The notes: generated by a model not told the origin, from the letters alone. DNA of 53,222 bases from Azovibrio restrictus (GCA_029255605.1 JANLJF010000061.1:1-53222); one strand, 5' to 3'; counted from the first letter of the stretch, positions 33,988-42,125 are shown. Made by a program: numbers and translations.

Positions 33988-34524
33988 ATGCGTATGAAGA
34001 CAACCTTACTTCTTTGCTTTTTTATGGCCGGCTTTATGGCATCTTATGCCCAGCAAGGCCCATCGGTGAAAGTAGCGGGAAACTGCGCGGTAGCCAATAC
34101 CTGTGCCGATTGCGGCAGCCCAAAAGCTGCATTCGGCAAGGGGGATAGCCTTACCGCCTACTTCAGAAGGCATATAGACAGCAATAGCCTGGAAACGATA
34201 GAGGGCATTGTATCTATGAAGATATATGTAGATGCCAATGGGAAGGCCTGTTGCTATGCTATCAACAATCGTTCGAATGCCTCTACGGAATACATCACAT
34301 CGCTGAAGCTGGACAAGATCATCAATAATATGCCGCCGTGGAAGCCCGCGATGGTAAATAAAAAGCCGGTGAATGCTGCATTAGCACTCAGACTATACAT
34401 CAACATGAATGAGGAAACCATCCGTGTAGGGTATGACAGGGCCAATGTACGCTACGTACAAAAGGCAAAGAAAAAGCCTGTAAAGGGCAAAAAGCCGGCA
34501 AAAACAGCTAAGAAAAGCGCTTAA
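33988..34524 (+). CDS. Secreted TonB-C-like domain protein with basic tail
   Basis: The 178 residues have a signal peptide (to about 22, ASYAQ) and a Cys-rich short linker (CAVANTCADC). A domain reading IEGIVSMKIYVDANGKACCYAI, then MPPWKPAMVNKKPVNAALALRLYI, resembles the TonB C-terminal fold seen in many Bacteroidota envelope proteins. The last 25 residues are Lys/Pro/Ala repeats (KAKKKPVKGKKPAKTAKKSA), which could bind acidic polymers or DNA. Starts at 33988 and 33994 are both possible. Its stop overlaps the convergent lipoprotein gene by four bases. Confidence 0.7.
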   Translation: MRMKTTLLLCFFMAGFMASYAQQGPSVKVAGNCAVANTCADCGSPKAAFGKGDSLTAYFRRHIDSNSLETIEGIVSMKIYVDANGKACCYAINNRSNASTEYITSLKLDKIINNMPPWKPAMVNKKPVNAALALRLYINMNEETIRVGYDRANVRYVQKAKKKPVKGKKPAKTAKKSA

Positions 34525-34745
34525 TACAGTTCGCAGAAGGTTTCGATGGCACCATGCGTCACTACTGTATCATTCAGGGATGCTTGTGTTTCTTCACACC
34601 TGTCTTCGGCCATATGTTTGGGTACCTGGGGGTACACTTCCTTTTTTACCTGTACGTTATCCCTTACACAATTGCAGGTATAGTCTTGTGTCTTATCGCA
34701 TGAAAAAAGCAACAAGGTGCAAGCCAGCAGTACTATACGGTTCAT
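34521..34745 (-). CDS. Small Cys-rich lipoprotein
   Basis: I start at the ATG ending at 34745 (MNRIVLLACTLLLFSC), giving 74 residues with a lipobox LFSC, so Cys16 is the likely lipid site. The mature part has CNC, a later Cys pair and mixed charge (DNVQVKKEVYPQVPKHMAED). No family is recognised. It converges on the TonB-C-like gene with a four-base overlap. Confidence 0.65.
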   Translation of the reverse strand: MNRIVLLACTLLLFSCDKTQDYTCNCVRDNVQVKKEVYPQVPKHMAEDRCEETQASLNDTVVTHGAIETFCELY

Positions 34746-34957
34746 GATACGCATATATTTATTAGACGTAAGATATAAAAATAATTCACCAATACACATT
34801 TACCCTGCTCATTTTTTAAGATGCATAATGCATTGAAATGTGATAAAAATGTGTAAAATGTTTTTGTGTTTTCGATCAAATCGTTAATTTTAGAACAAAT
34901 CACGTCCCCCTATATAGGTCTCATTATTCGTTAACTCATTTTAAAACGAACAAAAAT

Positions 34958-35230
34958 ATGAGTAGTACTGCTCGGGAACTGGTGATGGCAATATTGTGCA
35001 GGCCACTCACCGGTAAAGAATTGCAGCTTACAGAAAAAGCCAGCAATGTGATTATACACAGGAAGATTGAGTATGCCGGCCAGCATGATAGCCATTCTAA
35101 TGATGAATTCATCAACAGCCTGCGACGTTTTCCCCTGAAGCTGATGTTTATCTTTGGCCTCGGCGATAGTATTGTGGTGAACCATCCGGACGACTTTGCA
35201 GAGGTCGGGCGCCGGTTACTAGCTATGTAG
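34958..35230 (+). CDS. Small protein of unknown function
   Basis: The 90 residues (MSSTARELVMAILCRP) begin with a helix and contain basic stretches (NVIIHRKIEYAG; SLRRFPLKLMFIFGLGD). It has no signal peptide or membrane segment and no recognised family. The A-rich leader (AACGAACAAAA) before the ATG supports this start. The upstream 34746-34957 gap is AT-rich with no other gene visible. Confidence 0.55.
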   Translation: MSSTARELVMAILCRPLTGKELQLTEKASNVIIHRKIEYAGQHDSHSNDEFINSLRRFPLKLMFIFGLGDSIVVNHPDDFAEVGRRLLAM

Positions 35231-35258
35231 ATTTTTCTTTCTTTCCTTCCGTTATCAC

Positions 35259-35275
35259 TGGCATTATTGTTGTTA
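35259..35275 (+). promoter_or_regulatory. TGGCATTATTGTTGTTA element, sigma-54-like
   Basis: It begins 42 bases before ATG 35301. TGGCAT followed after five bases by TTGTT is the closest match in the window to the sigma-54 pattern TGGCAC-N5-TTGCW. Confidence 0.45.
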
Positions 35276-35300
35276 TACCAGCATAGTTACCACCCATACT

Positions 35301-35930
35301 ATGCGATACCTTGTTTTGTCCTTTTTGTTCGTATTGCTATGCTTTAAAGGCATAGCGCAGAGAAACTATACGGCTATAGGCCTGCAGGCGGGGCTTACCG
35401 CCATCACATCGAGCAGCAGTAAAGACGCGTATGAAAGCTATGTAGGCGAAGGGTTTTTAGTAGCCTTTGCCGCCGAACGCCATTTTGATGAAAAGCAACG
35501 GGCCCTGCATATCAGTATTGCCGGTAAGATGGGCATTGCCCAGTTTGAAAGCACGGAAAAATATACGCTGATAGACCCCTATTACCCCGATAAGGCCACC
35601 TACCATAGCGTAAGGGCTACTACCCGCATGGCGCAGATAGGTGCGGGCGCCGCGCTGAACTATACCATACTGCGCAGCAAACGGGTGCAGATGCATACCG
35701 GCCTTACGGCCATGCCTATGCTGGAGCTGGGCAATTTTGAAGAAGATATAAAAATGAACATGGCCATAGAAGCACATTACGGCCTGAACCTCGGTAAATA
35801 TGTATCATTGGGCATGCGTGTATCGCAGCCGCTGGATGGCTACCGTGCCAGCGTGGATATAGGCCCACGCAGGATAGGCAATAAATATGTGCTCACCAAT
35901 GTACTGTTCGATTTCAGGTATATACTGTAA
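35301..35930 (+). CDS. Outer-membrane beta-barrel protein
   Basis: The 209 residues have a signal peptide (MRYLVLSFLFVLLCFKGIAQ), then alternating amphipathic strands (YTAIGLQAGLTAITS, RALHISIAGKMGIAQF, AQIGAGAALNYTIL, YVSLGMRVSQPLDGY) and a final aromatic strand (NVLFDFRYIL). It is a small barrel of unknown function. It is followed by a good terminator at 36037, so it is a single-gene unit. Confidence 0.78.
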   Translation: MRYLVLSFLFVLLCFKGIAQRNYTAIGLQAGLTAITSSSSKDAYESYVGEGFLVAFAAERHFDEKQRALHISIAGKMGIAQFESTEKYTLIDPYYPDKATYHSVRATTRMAQIGAGAALNYTILRSKRVQMHTGLTAMPMLELGNFEEDIKMNMAIEAHYGLNLGKYVSLGMRVSQPLDGYRASVDIGPRRIGNKYVLTNVLFDFRYIL

Positions 35931-36036
35931 GGCGGCAATCAGGCACGGTATTTGGTGATATACGCTGTAATGTATCCGTACATCACCCCTACTTATAAAC
36001 ATCTTCATGAGAAAAAGTAAAAAATACACAAGTTGT

Positions 36037-36061
36037 GCCCCGGTTTCTGCCGGGGCTTTTT
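36037..36061 (+). terminator. Hairpin GCCCCGG/CCGGGGC with T-run
   Basis: Seven-base arms at 36037-36043 and 36050-36056 are followed by TTTTTAG. Confidence 0.75.
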
Positions 36062-36121
36062 AGTATATCTCTATAAGCATTTGCGCTTGGCAGGTAGGGC
36101 GGTAGCTGCTACATTTACCAT

Positions 36122-36907
36122 ATGTATATAATCATAGCCCTGGCCATAGTGATAGCAATAGTGCTGGCAGGCACCGGCCGCAGCCGCAGGCGGAATAAGG
36201 CATATGTGTTGCCCGCCGGTAGCCGCGGTATGCTGTTGCAATATGTGCCCTTCTTTGCCGCGCTGGATGAAGCGCAGCAGGCTGCATTTGAAGAGCGGGT
36301 ACGCGATTTCCTGTCGCGGACGGCTATAACGGGTGTGGGTGTAAAGGTGACCGACCTGGATAAGCTGCTGGTGGCAGCAGGCGCCATCATCCCCATATTC
36401 GCCTTTCCCGACTGGCGGTATAACAACCTGAATGAAGTGTTGGTATATCCTACCACCTTCAACCGCGATTATAAATACGAAGGTGATGAACGGGATGTAT
36501 TGGGCATGGTAGGCGATGGCGCTATGCACAGGCAGATGATACTATCGCAGCCGTCTATACGCCAATCGTTCCTGAACCCGGAAGACGGGCATAACACGGT
36601 GATACACGAATTTGCCCACCTGATAGACAAGGCCGATGGTAGCGTAGATGGCGTACCAGAATACCTGCTGAAGCGCCCCTATGCCATAGCATGGCTGCAA
36701 CACATACGCGCTGCCATCAACGAGATGCGCAGGGAAGGCCATTCGGATATCAATCTGTATGGCGCCACCAACGAGGCAGAGTTCTTTGCCGTGATAACCG
36801 AGTATCTTTTTGAACGCCCGCACCAATTGCAGGAACACCACCCGGAACTATATGCCATGCTATCGCAAATGTTTAGCGGCGAGCAGCGCCAATTTGATAA
36901 AGCATGA
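36122..36907 (+). CDS. M90-family (MtfA-like) zinc metallopeptidase
   Basis: The 261 residues have an N-terminal membrane helix (about 2-17), a basic patch (RSRRR), then the M90 domain. The zinc motif HEFAH is at 162-166 (VIHEFAHLID) and a downstream EAEFFAVITEYLFERP supplies the further glutamate ligand region. In Escherichia coli MtfA is a soluble peptidase linked to Mlc; this one is membrane-anchored, facing the cytosol by the positive-inside rule. The start at 36122 gives the membrane helix directly. Confidence 0.92.
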   Translation: MYIIIALAIVIAIVLAGTGRSRRRNKAYVLPAGSRGMLLQYVPFFAALDEAQQAAFEERVRDFLSRTAITGVGVKVTDLDKLLVAAGAIIPIFAFPDWRYNNLNEVLVYPTTFNRDYKYEGDERDVLGMVGDGAMHRQMILSQPSIRQSFLNPEDGHNTVIHEFAHLIDKADGSVDGVPEYLLKRPYAIAWLQHIRAAINEMRREGHSDINLYGATNEAEFFAVITEYLFERPHQLQEHHPELYAMLSQMFSGEQRQFDKA

Positions 36908-36947
36908 ATGCAATTAATTGTGTATACTTACGCATTCGTATATTCTG

Positions 36948-37889
36948 ATGCCCTTTAAGTATTACATTTTCGGAATAATGGTTATGGCTATGCATATCGC
37001 ATATGCAAAACAAGACTCTGTGAAGTTGCATCAGAAAGCACTTCAATACATGGCTGCTGAAAACTATAAGAAGGCGATACCCTTATATAATAAGTTGATA
37101 CGCCTGAACGATAGTAATGAAAGCTATTATTATTTCAGAAGCGCATGTTATCATAAGATAGCTGATTACCCCAATGCGATAGCCGATGTGCAAAAGGCTA
37201 TGCAGTTGCATCCGTCGACATTCGATTATTTATACCAATGCACATACATCCATTATTTGGCTAAAGATTATAAAACAACATTACGCTATTGCGATTCATC
37301 AATGCAAATAGCATCTAATGACTATGAACGTTTTTTGGTATACTTTCAATATGGGCTTACGCTACAGAAAGCAAAAGACTACGAGGGGTCAATACTAAAC
37401 TTTAACAAGGCAATGGAATTTGACTATGCCGATTTGGAACTTAATAATGACCTCGCTAATTCTTACATGGGCAACAAGCAGTATGAAATGGCCGCGTCAC
37501 TCTATAGTAAAGTACTTGCTGTAGATACCAACAATCGATATGCGATGCTAAATATGGCATGTATTTTGCATCTGCAAAATAAAGAACAGGAAGCCATTGA
37601 TGCATTTAACGCTTTCCTAGTTAAATTTCCAAATGATGATGAGGGTTATGCAAACAGAGGCATTTCAAGGTATATAGTTGAAGGAATCGAAGCGGGTATG
37701 CAGGATTTTGAAAAAGCTATTTCAATAAATAAGAATAACGTTTTAGCAAGAACAAACCGGGGTATTGGGAATTGGCATAGAAAGAAAATAAAAAAGGCAT
37801 GTAAGGATATTGAGTTCGCATATGAGAATGGGAAAGATGAACCCTTTTATGATGAACTGACAAAAACCTATAATACATATTGTCAATAG
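36948..37889 (+). CDS. TPR-repeat exported protein, AT-rich
   Basis: I start at ATG 36948 (MPFKYYIFGIMVMAMHIAYAKQ), which gives a signal peptide and 313 residues; an upstream TTG at 36918 is less likely. Six or more TPR units follow (NYKKAIPLYNKLIRLNDS, YPNAIADVQKAMQLHPS, YEGSILNFNKAMEFDY, EQEAIDAFNAFLVKFP). The gene is visibly richer in A/T and in AAT, ATA and TTA codons than its neighbours, which may point to a different origin. It lies between the M90 peptidase and nucleoid-protein genes on the same strand. Confidence 0.8.
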   Translation: MPFKYYIFGIMVMAMHIAYAKQDSVKLHQKALQYMAAENYKKAIPLYNKLIRLNDSNESYYYFRSACYHKIADYPNAIADVQKAMQLHPSTFDYLYQCTYIHYLAKDYKTTLRYCDSSMQIASNDYERFLVYFQYGLTLQKAKDYEGSILNFNKAMEFDYADLELNNDLANSYMGNKQYEMAASLYSKVLAVDTNNRYAMLNMACILHLQNKEQEAIDAFNAFLVKFPNDDEGYANRGISRYIVEGIEAGMQDFEKAISINKNNVLARTNRGIGNWHRKKIKKACKDIEFAYENGKDEPFYDELTKTYNTYCQ

Positions 37890-37924
37890 ACCTATCGGCC
37901 AGTTAGCCTATCTTGCGCCCTGAA

Positions 37925-38974
37925 ATGATAGCGTACACCGACTGTAATATAGAAAAGGTATCGGCCCATTATGTAGGTAATAAAACCGAAGGGGGCAACC
38001 TGCATACATCCGACAAGCCACTGGATATTACCGACCGCCGCCTGCGCGAGGTATTGCTGACCTACTTTGTAGCGCATTTTAAGAACCCGGAGCTATATTG
38101 CTTCACTTTTACCAATGATGATGTGGCGCTGAACCCGGTGTATAACTATGTATCGAAGATATTTGAAAGCCGCGGCACACACCATGCAGAGAGCAAGCAC
38201 ATAGCCAACCACCTGTACGAGACCGCGCTGCACCCCAACATCAATAGCGGCGACCTGTATATTGCCTACTTCAGCAATATAGAGCTGCAGGGCGAACTGA
38301 TGGATGCGATAGGCATTTTCAAATCGGAAACGAAAGACGACTTCCTGAAGCTGGTGGCCGATGATAAGCACTACAGCATCAGTCACGAGCAAGGCACCAA
38401 TGTAAACCACCTGGACAAAGGCTGCCTCATATTCAACACCGATAAAGAGAATGGCTATAAAGTGGCCATAGTAGACAGGGCCAACCGTGGCAACGAGGCA
38501 CAATACTGGAAAGAAACCTTCCTGAACCTGAAACCGCTGAGCGATGAGTATCACCTGACCAAAGGCTACCTGGATGTGTGCAAAAACTTTGTGACGGAAC
38601 AACTGGAGCAGGAGTACGAACTAAGCCGTACGGACAAGATAAACTTCCTGACCCGCTCGGTAGATTTTTTTAAGAACAATGAACAGTTTGACGAAGATGT
38701 ATTTCTGAACGAGGTGTTTGCGGATAAAGATGTGATACAATCTTTCCAAAGCTATAAGCAAAACTACGCGCAGGATAACGGGCTGGAACTGGATGAACGC
38801 TTCGATATATCATCGCAGGCGGTAAAGAAGCAGGCACGTGTTTTCAAAAGCGTACTGAAGCTGGATAAGAATTTCCACGTGTACATACACGGCAATACCG
38901 AGCTGATAGAAAAAGGCTATGATGAAGCCGTAGGTAAGCACTATTATAAAATATACTTTGACGAGGAAAGCTAA
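37925..38974 (+). CDS. 37-kDa-type nucleoid-associated protein (NA37/NdpA-like)
   Basis: The start at ATG 37925 gives 349 residues beginning MIAYTDCNIEKVSAHYVGNK. The order of motifs (LREVLLTYFVAHF, SKHIANHLYE, GDLYIAYFSNIELQGELMDAIGIFKSE, KDNFL-like segments, YWKETFLNL) fits the NA37 family. In other bacteria these proteins associate with DNA in the nucleoid; some relatives sit in defence loci. Nothing around it here suggests a phage-defence operon. It ends at a strong terminator. Confidence 0.85.
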   Translation: MIAYTDCNIEKVSAHYVGNKTEGGNLHTSDKPLDITDRRLREVLLTYFVAHFKNPELYCFTFTNDDVALNPVYNYVSKIFESRGTHHAESKHIANHLYETALHPNINSGDLYIAYFSNIELQGELMDAIGIFKSETKDDFLKLVADDKHYSISHEQGTNVNHLDKGCLIFNTDKENGYKVAIVDRANRGNEAQYWKETFLNLKPLSDEYHLTKGYLDVCKNFVTEQLEQEYELSRTDKINFLTRSVDFFKNNEQFDEDVFLNEVFADKDVIQSFQSYKQNYAQDNGLELDERFDISSQAVKKQARVFKSVLKLDKNFHVYIHGNTELIEKGYDEAVGKHYYKIYFDEES

Positions 38975-38979
38975 ACGCA

Positions 38980-39010
38980 AAAACACCCGCTGAAAAGCGG
39001 GCGTTTTTTT
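38980..39010 (+). terminator. Hairpin CCCGCT/AGCGGG with seven T
   Basis: The stem at 38986-38991 and 38996-39001 extends outwards with one mismatch and is followed by CGTTTTTTT. Confidence 0.85.
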
Positions 39011-39047
39011 ATTCGAGGGTATAATAAATAAGCACTTTAATAATCTG

Positions 39048-39263
39048 CTATCTGTCCTTTACGCTTGCTTCCATCTCGTTCAGCTGCTTTACGGCTTCGT
39101 ATAGGGCATGGGTGGTATGCGCGCATGTTACAGTGGTTTGGTCCTTTAGGGTAATAACGGAGTGGGGTGCGCCTATTGACCCATCGGGGCCTATGGCGGC
39201 AATGTTTTTCACGGCAATGGGAATGGTAGTACCATGCAGGCTCTTCACCCTTATATATTCCAT
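39048..39263 (-). CDS. Small protein of unknown function
   Basis: I choose the Met at 39263 (MEYIRVKSLHGTTIP), giving 71 residues. The longer start at 39272 would overlap a perfect -7 box at 39270-39277. The protein is beta-rich with a C-terminal helix (VKNIAAIGPDG; HALYEAVKQLNEMEASVKDR). No family is recognised. Confidence 0.6.
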   Translation of the reverse strand: MEYIRVKSLHGTTIPIAVKNIAAIGPDGSIGAPHSVITLKDQTTVTCAHTTHALYEAVKQLNEMEASVKDR

Positions 39264-39269
39264 AGTCAT

Positions 39270-39277
39270 CAAATCTA
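39270..39277 (-). promoter_or_regulatory. -7 box TAGATTTG six bases before a start
   Basis: On the minus strand TAGATTTG matches TAnnTTTG and ends six bases before the ATG at 39263. It decides the start and implies a very short leader. Confidence 0.55.
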
Positions 39278-39352
39278 CATTTATGCTGGAATTAAAATAA
39301 TGATATTAATCATTATTGCGGAAACAGGCGAAAAACGTGAGGGTTGCCGCCC

Positions 39353-39520
39353 TTAAAGAAACAATAGCCATACGATAAAAAGTATCAGCAGCAGGAAACC
39401 TGTTACGATCATCCAGTTTTTATTGCGCTTCATGCCCCTTGCTATTAGGAATGTAGCTATAATAAGGGGTACAAGCGCAGCTAATGCCAGCAGGACAAGT
39501 ATGAGTACATCAGCAGTCAA
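39353..39520 (-). CDS. Mini membrane protein, two hydrophobic segments
   Basis: A TTG-started frame of 55 codons encodes ADVLILVLLALAALVPLIIA, then a basic turn (ARGMKRNKNW) and a second hydrophobic stretch (MIVTGFLLLILFIVWLLFL). The layout of two helices with a positive loop is that of a real small membrane protein rather than chance. The in-frame stop upstream leaves TTG as the only good start. There is no named family; it could be a regulator of a larger membrane complex. Confidence 0.6.
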   Translation of the reverse strand: MTADVLILVLLALAALVPLIIATFLIARGMKRNKNWMIVTGFLLLILFIVWLLFL

Positions 39521-39679
39521 AACACAATATGGTTAAATCAACAATTAATTGACACGTAAATCAAAAACGTGCCGCATACATATAAAAAGCGCTAACTAGA
39601 GAGGGAAGGTATATTGCTAATATATACCCGGATTCTGTAAGAACAAAAGAAACGGCATAAAATTGTTATTAAAAAACGG

Positions 39680-39710
39680 GTAAAACAACACCCACCGGTG
39701 TGGGTGGGTG
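39680..39710 (-). terminator. Hairpin CACCCACC/GGTGGGTG
   Basis: Eight-base arms at 39689-39696 and 39703-39710 are followed on the minus strand by TTGTTTTA. It ends the gene at 39742-40137. Confidence 0.6.
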
Positions 39711-39741
39711 CGTGTCTTGTTTTGAAATTGCCTATGTGCCA

Positions 39742-40137
39742 TTAATTTATCAAGAGGTCGCCCGTTATAGGGTCGTAAATGATGGGTACGGTGGCCGGTG
39801 AAAAGCAGCCGGCATTGGTAACACTGGTGCTGGCCGGATAATTACCACAGGTGGTGCCGGTAAATGAACCGATATTGGTAACGCCGCAACTGCCCTGGAA
39901 GAGTATCCAGTAGCCGGTTTCTTCGCCCACGCCGCATGGTGTAACAGGTGTGGGCAAGGGAGCACTGCCACCCGGCCATAGGGTTACATGATTGCCAATA
40001 GATACCTGTGAACATGCAATGGGGTCATAACATACCTGGTAGATGCGTACTACCTGCGTGGTGTTGTTGATAACATTTTGCGCCTTTGCGGCGATGCCGG
40101 CTACGGCCAGCAGGCAAATGAGAAAAATTGTTTTCAT
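39742..40137 (-). CDS. Small secreted Cys-rich protein
   Basis: The start at 40137 gives a clean signal peptide (MKTIFLICLLAVAGIAAKAQ) and 131 residues in all. The mature part is beta-rich with six Cys (CYDPIACS, PCGVG, GSCGV, TTCGNY, GCF) that could form three disulphides. It ends IYDPITGDLLIN. No family is recognised; it is a secreted or periplasmic domain. A hairpin terminator follows. Confidence 0.65.
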   Translation of the reverse strand: MKTIFLICLLAVAGIAAKAQNVINNTTQVVRIYQVCYDPIACSQVSIGNHVTLWPGGSAPLPTPVTPCGVGEETGYWILFQGSCGVTNIGSFTGTTCGNYPASTSVTNAGCFSPATVPIIYDPITGDLLIN

Positions 40138-40235
40138 GGTCATAGTATTTAAATGGTGATAACATAAAGATACGCGCACGCCTGATAGCAAACAACCGAG
40201 AAAATAACGGGTTTTTGTGAAGGATGCTAAATTAA

Positions 40236-40706
40236 CTATTTCATCAGCCGTATTACCAGCCCTATCTGCCCCATGTGGTACATATCGTGGTGTATGAGGC
40301 CCAGTATATAATACTCATTGGTATGCACGCCGGTGGGGCTGGTTTGCAGCAGGAAGCTATCGTCCTGGGCGCGCAGGTATTCTAGCAGTTCTTCGCGGCC
40401 ATTGTAAAAAGCAGCTTTCAGGGCATCCCACCCCTGCAGGCTCAGGGTTTCATTAGCTATCCAGTCCAGCGTGCTGTCTTCGGCAGATATGGTGCGCGGC
40501 AGGCCCTGTAGTATATTGAATACAGATACCTGCCACTGGTACAGGTGCGATACCAATTGCGCCACGCTGTGTATGCCATCTACAGGCTGTATAAATGCGG
40601 CATGGGCGCTTAGTGGCTCCAGTTTTTTGGCAAAGGTTTCATCTATCCAAAGGTCGCCGTGGATGGCATCCCGCAGTTGTGCTGTGTAACTTTCTAAACG
40701 GTTCAT
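40236..40706 (-). CDS. DinB-like four-helix protein
   Basis: I start at the Met ending at 40706 (MNRLESYTAQLRDAIHG), giving 156 residues; a longer frame back to 40775 lacks family similarity. The sequence fits the DinB/DUF664 four-helix bundle: VAQLVSHLYQWQVSV with a metal-type His, and HTNEYYILGLIHHDMYHMGQIGLVIRL with the C-terminal HHDxYHxGQI motif. Three His (one early, two late) would bind a divalent metal. Members include thiol-dependent transferases; the reaction here is unknown. Confidence 0.9.
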   Translation of the reverse strand: MNRLESYTAQLRDAIHGDLWIDETFAKKLEPLSAHAAFIQPVDGIHSVAQLVSHLYQWQVSVFNILQGLPRTISAEDSTLDWIANETLSLQGWDALKAAFYNGREELLEYLRAQDDSFLLQTSPTGVHTNEYYILGLIHHDMYHMGQIGLVIRLMK

Positions 40707-41109
40707 GATGGTTGCAAGTTGAGTGAAGTGGATAGATAAAGTTAGGGCTTCTGAAAAGAATTGCTCATTCACCACATAAATAAAGGCATACCTACCTATT
40801 ATTTTTAAACCCCTTAGGCGTAATGGTAATTTGCGATCAGTTCATAAGTGGTAATGTGGCGGCAATCGCATTACTATAAACCCTGGCATGCGCCGGGGTT
40901 CACTTTTATATACCATTCCGGCCTCATTTTAAAATTCACCACAAAAAACGGAGCATACACACCATCGATTTTTCGGAGGGTCAGCAGCATTCTATTTTTA
41001 CATCGGTTAAATGAAGGATGGAAGCAGGATGGCCATAAACAGTTTTTTTAGTTTCCCCTTATACAGGCTCCGGTTTCGTCCGGGGCTTATTTTTTTAGGA
41101 AATACTATA
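40707..41109. other. 403-base gap with possible small RNA
   Basis: No convincing ORF. TTTT-N20-TAATTTGC near 40802-40837 resembles a promoter. A nine-base-pair hairpin (40879-40900) follows. A terminator (41067-41097) lies further on. A plus-strand transcript of about 60 or 260 bases is possible. A 67-codon frame at 40848-41051 does not look protein-like. Confidence 0.4.
41067..41097 (+). terminator. Hairpin GCTCCGG/CCGGGGC with T-run
   Basis: Arms at 41067-41073 and 41080-41086 (one G-T pair) are followed by TTATTTTTTTA. No protein gene ends upstream on this strand, which hints at a non-coding transcript. Confidence 0.65.
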
Positions 41110-41640
41110 TTATTTCTGTTTTGATTTTTCCCTGCCTATATAAAAAGTAATGCCTGCTGTTACAGGCATACCTATTTCGCTCACGGTCCGCTCGGTGGTC
41201 CACGGTTTCCGGCCTACCATATTGTATCGGTCATCACTGTATTTTACAAGGTTGGCACTTATATAACGGGGGCTGGCCTCTACCAGCAGGCGCACATGTT
41301 TCCCCAACCGGTGCGAATAGCCCAGTTGCATACCTGCATGGTAACCATCGCCGCCGCCATACTTCCTGCTTGTCAATTCATCGATGCCAGCATTAAGGCC
41401 TGCATAAAAATGATTGCCCGTGCCTTGCCGGGTATGGTAATTGAAAAATAATTCCTTGTAGGCATAATTGCCTTCTGCCCATGTAATACCCGCTTCAAAA
41501 GCTGTAACAGTATAAGAGGCTTTCAGGTTGATGGCAGCACCGCCAGCCGTGCCGAAAGCAGCGCCTGCATTGATGCAGATGCCTGTGCGTGCCGTAACGA
41601 GTGCGGGGAATAAGAGGAAGGGTAGGATATAGCGTAGCAT
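41110..41640 (-). CDS. Outer-membrane beta-barrel protein
   Basis: The 176 residues start with a signal peptide (MLRYILPFLLFPALVTA). They continue with strand pairs (AAFGTAGGAAINLKASYTVT, HFYAGLNAGIDEL, YHAGMQLGYSHRLG, VRLLVEASPRYIS) and a last strand PVTAGITFYIG. The size fits an eight-strand barrel. A TACCTTTA box lies about 30 bases upstream on the minus strand. The function is unknown. Confidence 0.72.
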   Translation of the reverse strand: MLRYILPFLLFPALVTARTGICINAGAAFGTAGGAAINLKASYTVTAFEAGITWAEGNYAYKELFFNYHTRQGTGNHFYAGLNAGIDELTSRKYGGGDGYHAGMQLGYSHRLGKHVRLLVEASPRYISANLVKYSDDRYNMVGRKPWTTERTVSEIGMPVTAGITFYIGREKSKQK

Positions 41641-41715
41641 ATGTAAATGGGGTTAGGTTGAACTAAAGGTAAATTGTTAAAGAAGTTCTAAAGAAAAATT
41701 TTTTGTAAAAAAACT

Positions 41716-41743
41716 GTAACCTTTTTGCTGCCTGTGCGACTAA
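41716..41743 (+). promoter_or_regulatory. ECF-type promoter GTAACC-N15-CGACTAA
   Basis: GTAACC at 41716-41721 and CGACTAA at 41737-41743 with a 15-base spacer match the shape of ECF sigma promoters (G-AAC -35, CG-C -10). It is 64 bases before ATG 41808. Any link to the ECF sigma gene at 12258 is inference. Confidence 0.5.
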
Positions 41744-41807
41744 CATAGGTAAGCGCATTGCAAAAGACCTTGCGCCATCATCATTAAACCAACAAAAAAC
41801 CAATTAT

Positions 41808-42125
41808 ATGAAAAGTTTAAAAATCGCTATCGTTACCGTAATGGTATTGTTAACCTCCGCTTTTACATCTAAAGCAGCACCTGCTGTGTTCACTACCATC
41901 AGCAATGTGAGCACCACGCCCGATAATAAACTGGTGATACAGCCCGTGCAGGCTACCGGCCAGCTGGATGTAGTGATAACTACCAAAGATGGGAAAACCG
42001 TGTGCCGCAAAACTGTGAAAGGCAATGACAATGCCATACCGCTGAACAAGCTGCAGCAGGGTAAATATAAAGTGAATATTAAAAGTGCCAACAGCCAGCA
42101 AAGCGTAAGCCTTGTGATACTATAA
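41808..42125 (+). CDS. Small secreted beta-sandwich protein (DUF3244/T9SS-CTD-like)
   Basis: The 105 residues have a signal peptide (to about 23, FTSKA). A single beta domain follows: LDVVITTKDGKTVCRKTVKG, then IPLNKLQQGKYKVNIKSANSQQSVSLVIL. This resembles T9SS sorting domains or DUF3244 without the upstream YPNP motif, so it is a stand-alone domain. An ECF-type promoter precedes it and a terminator follows. It may be an abundant stress-induced periplasmic protein; this is inference. Confidence 0.7.
   Translation: MKSLKIAIVTVMVLLTSAFTSKAAPAVFTTISNVSTTPDNKLVIQPVQATGQLDVVITTKDGKTVCRKTVKGNDNAIPLNKLQQGKYKVNIKSANSQQSVSLVIL

Noticed and set aside
36003-36061. 18-codon ORF MRKSKKYTSC ending in a terminator at 36037-36061
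   Set aside because: It is too short and most of it is the hairpin; more likely the 3' untranslated region of the preceding gene.
37925-38974. Nucleoid-associated protein as part of a phage-defence system
   Set aside because: Neighbours are a peptidase, a TPR protein and a small unknown gene; no nuclease, helicase or toxin is near, so there is no support for a defence locus.
40848-41051. 67-codon plus-strand frame
   Set aside because: It contains a stable hairpin and T-rich terminator, starts with GTG, and the peptide has no protein-like pattern; treated as non-coding.
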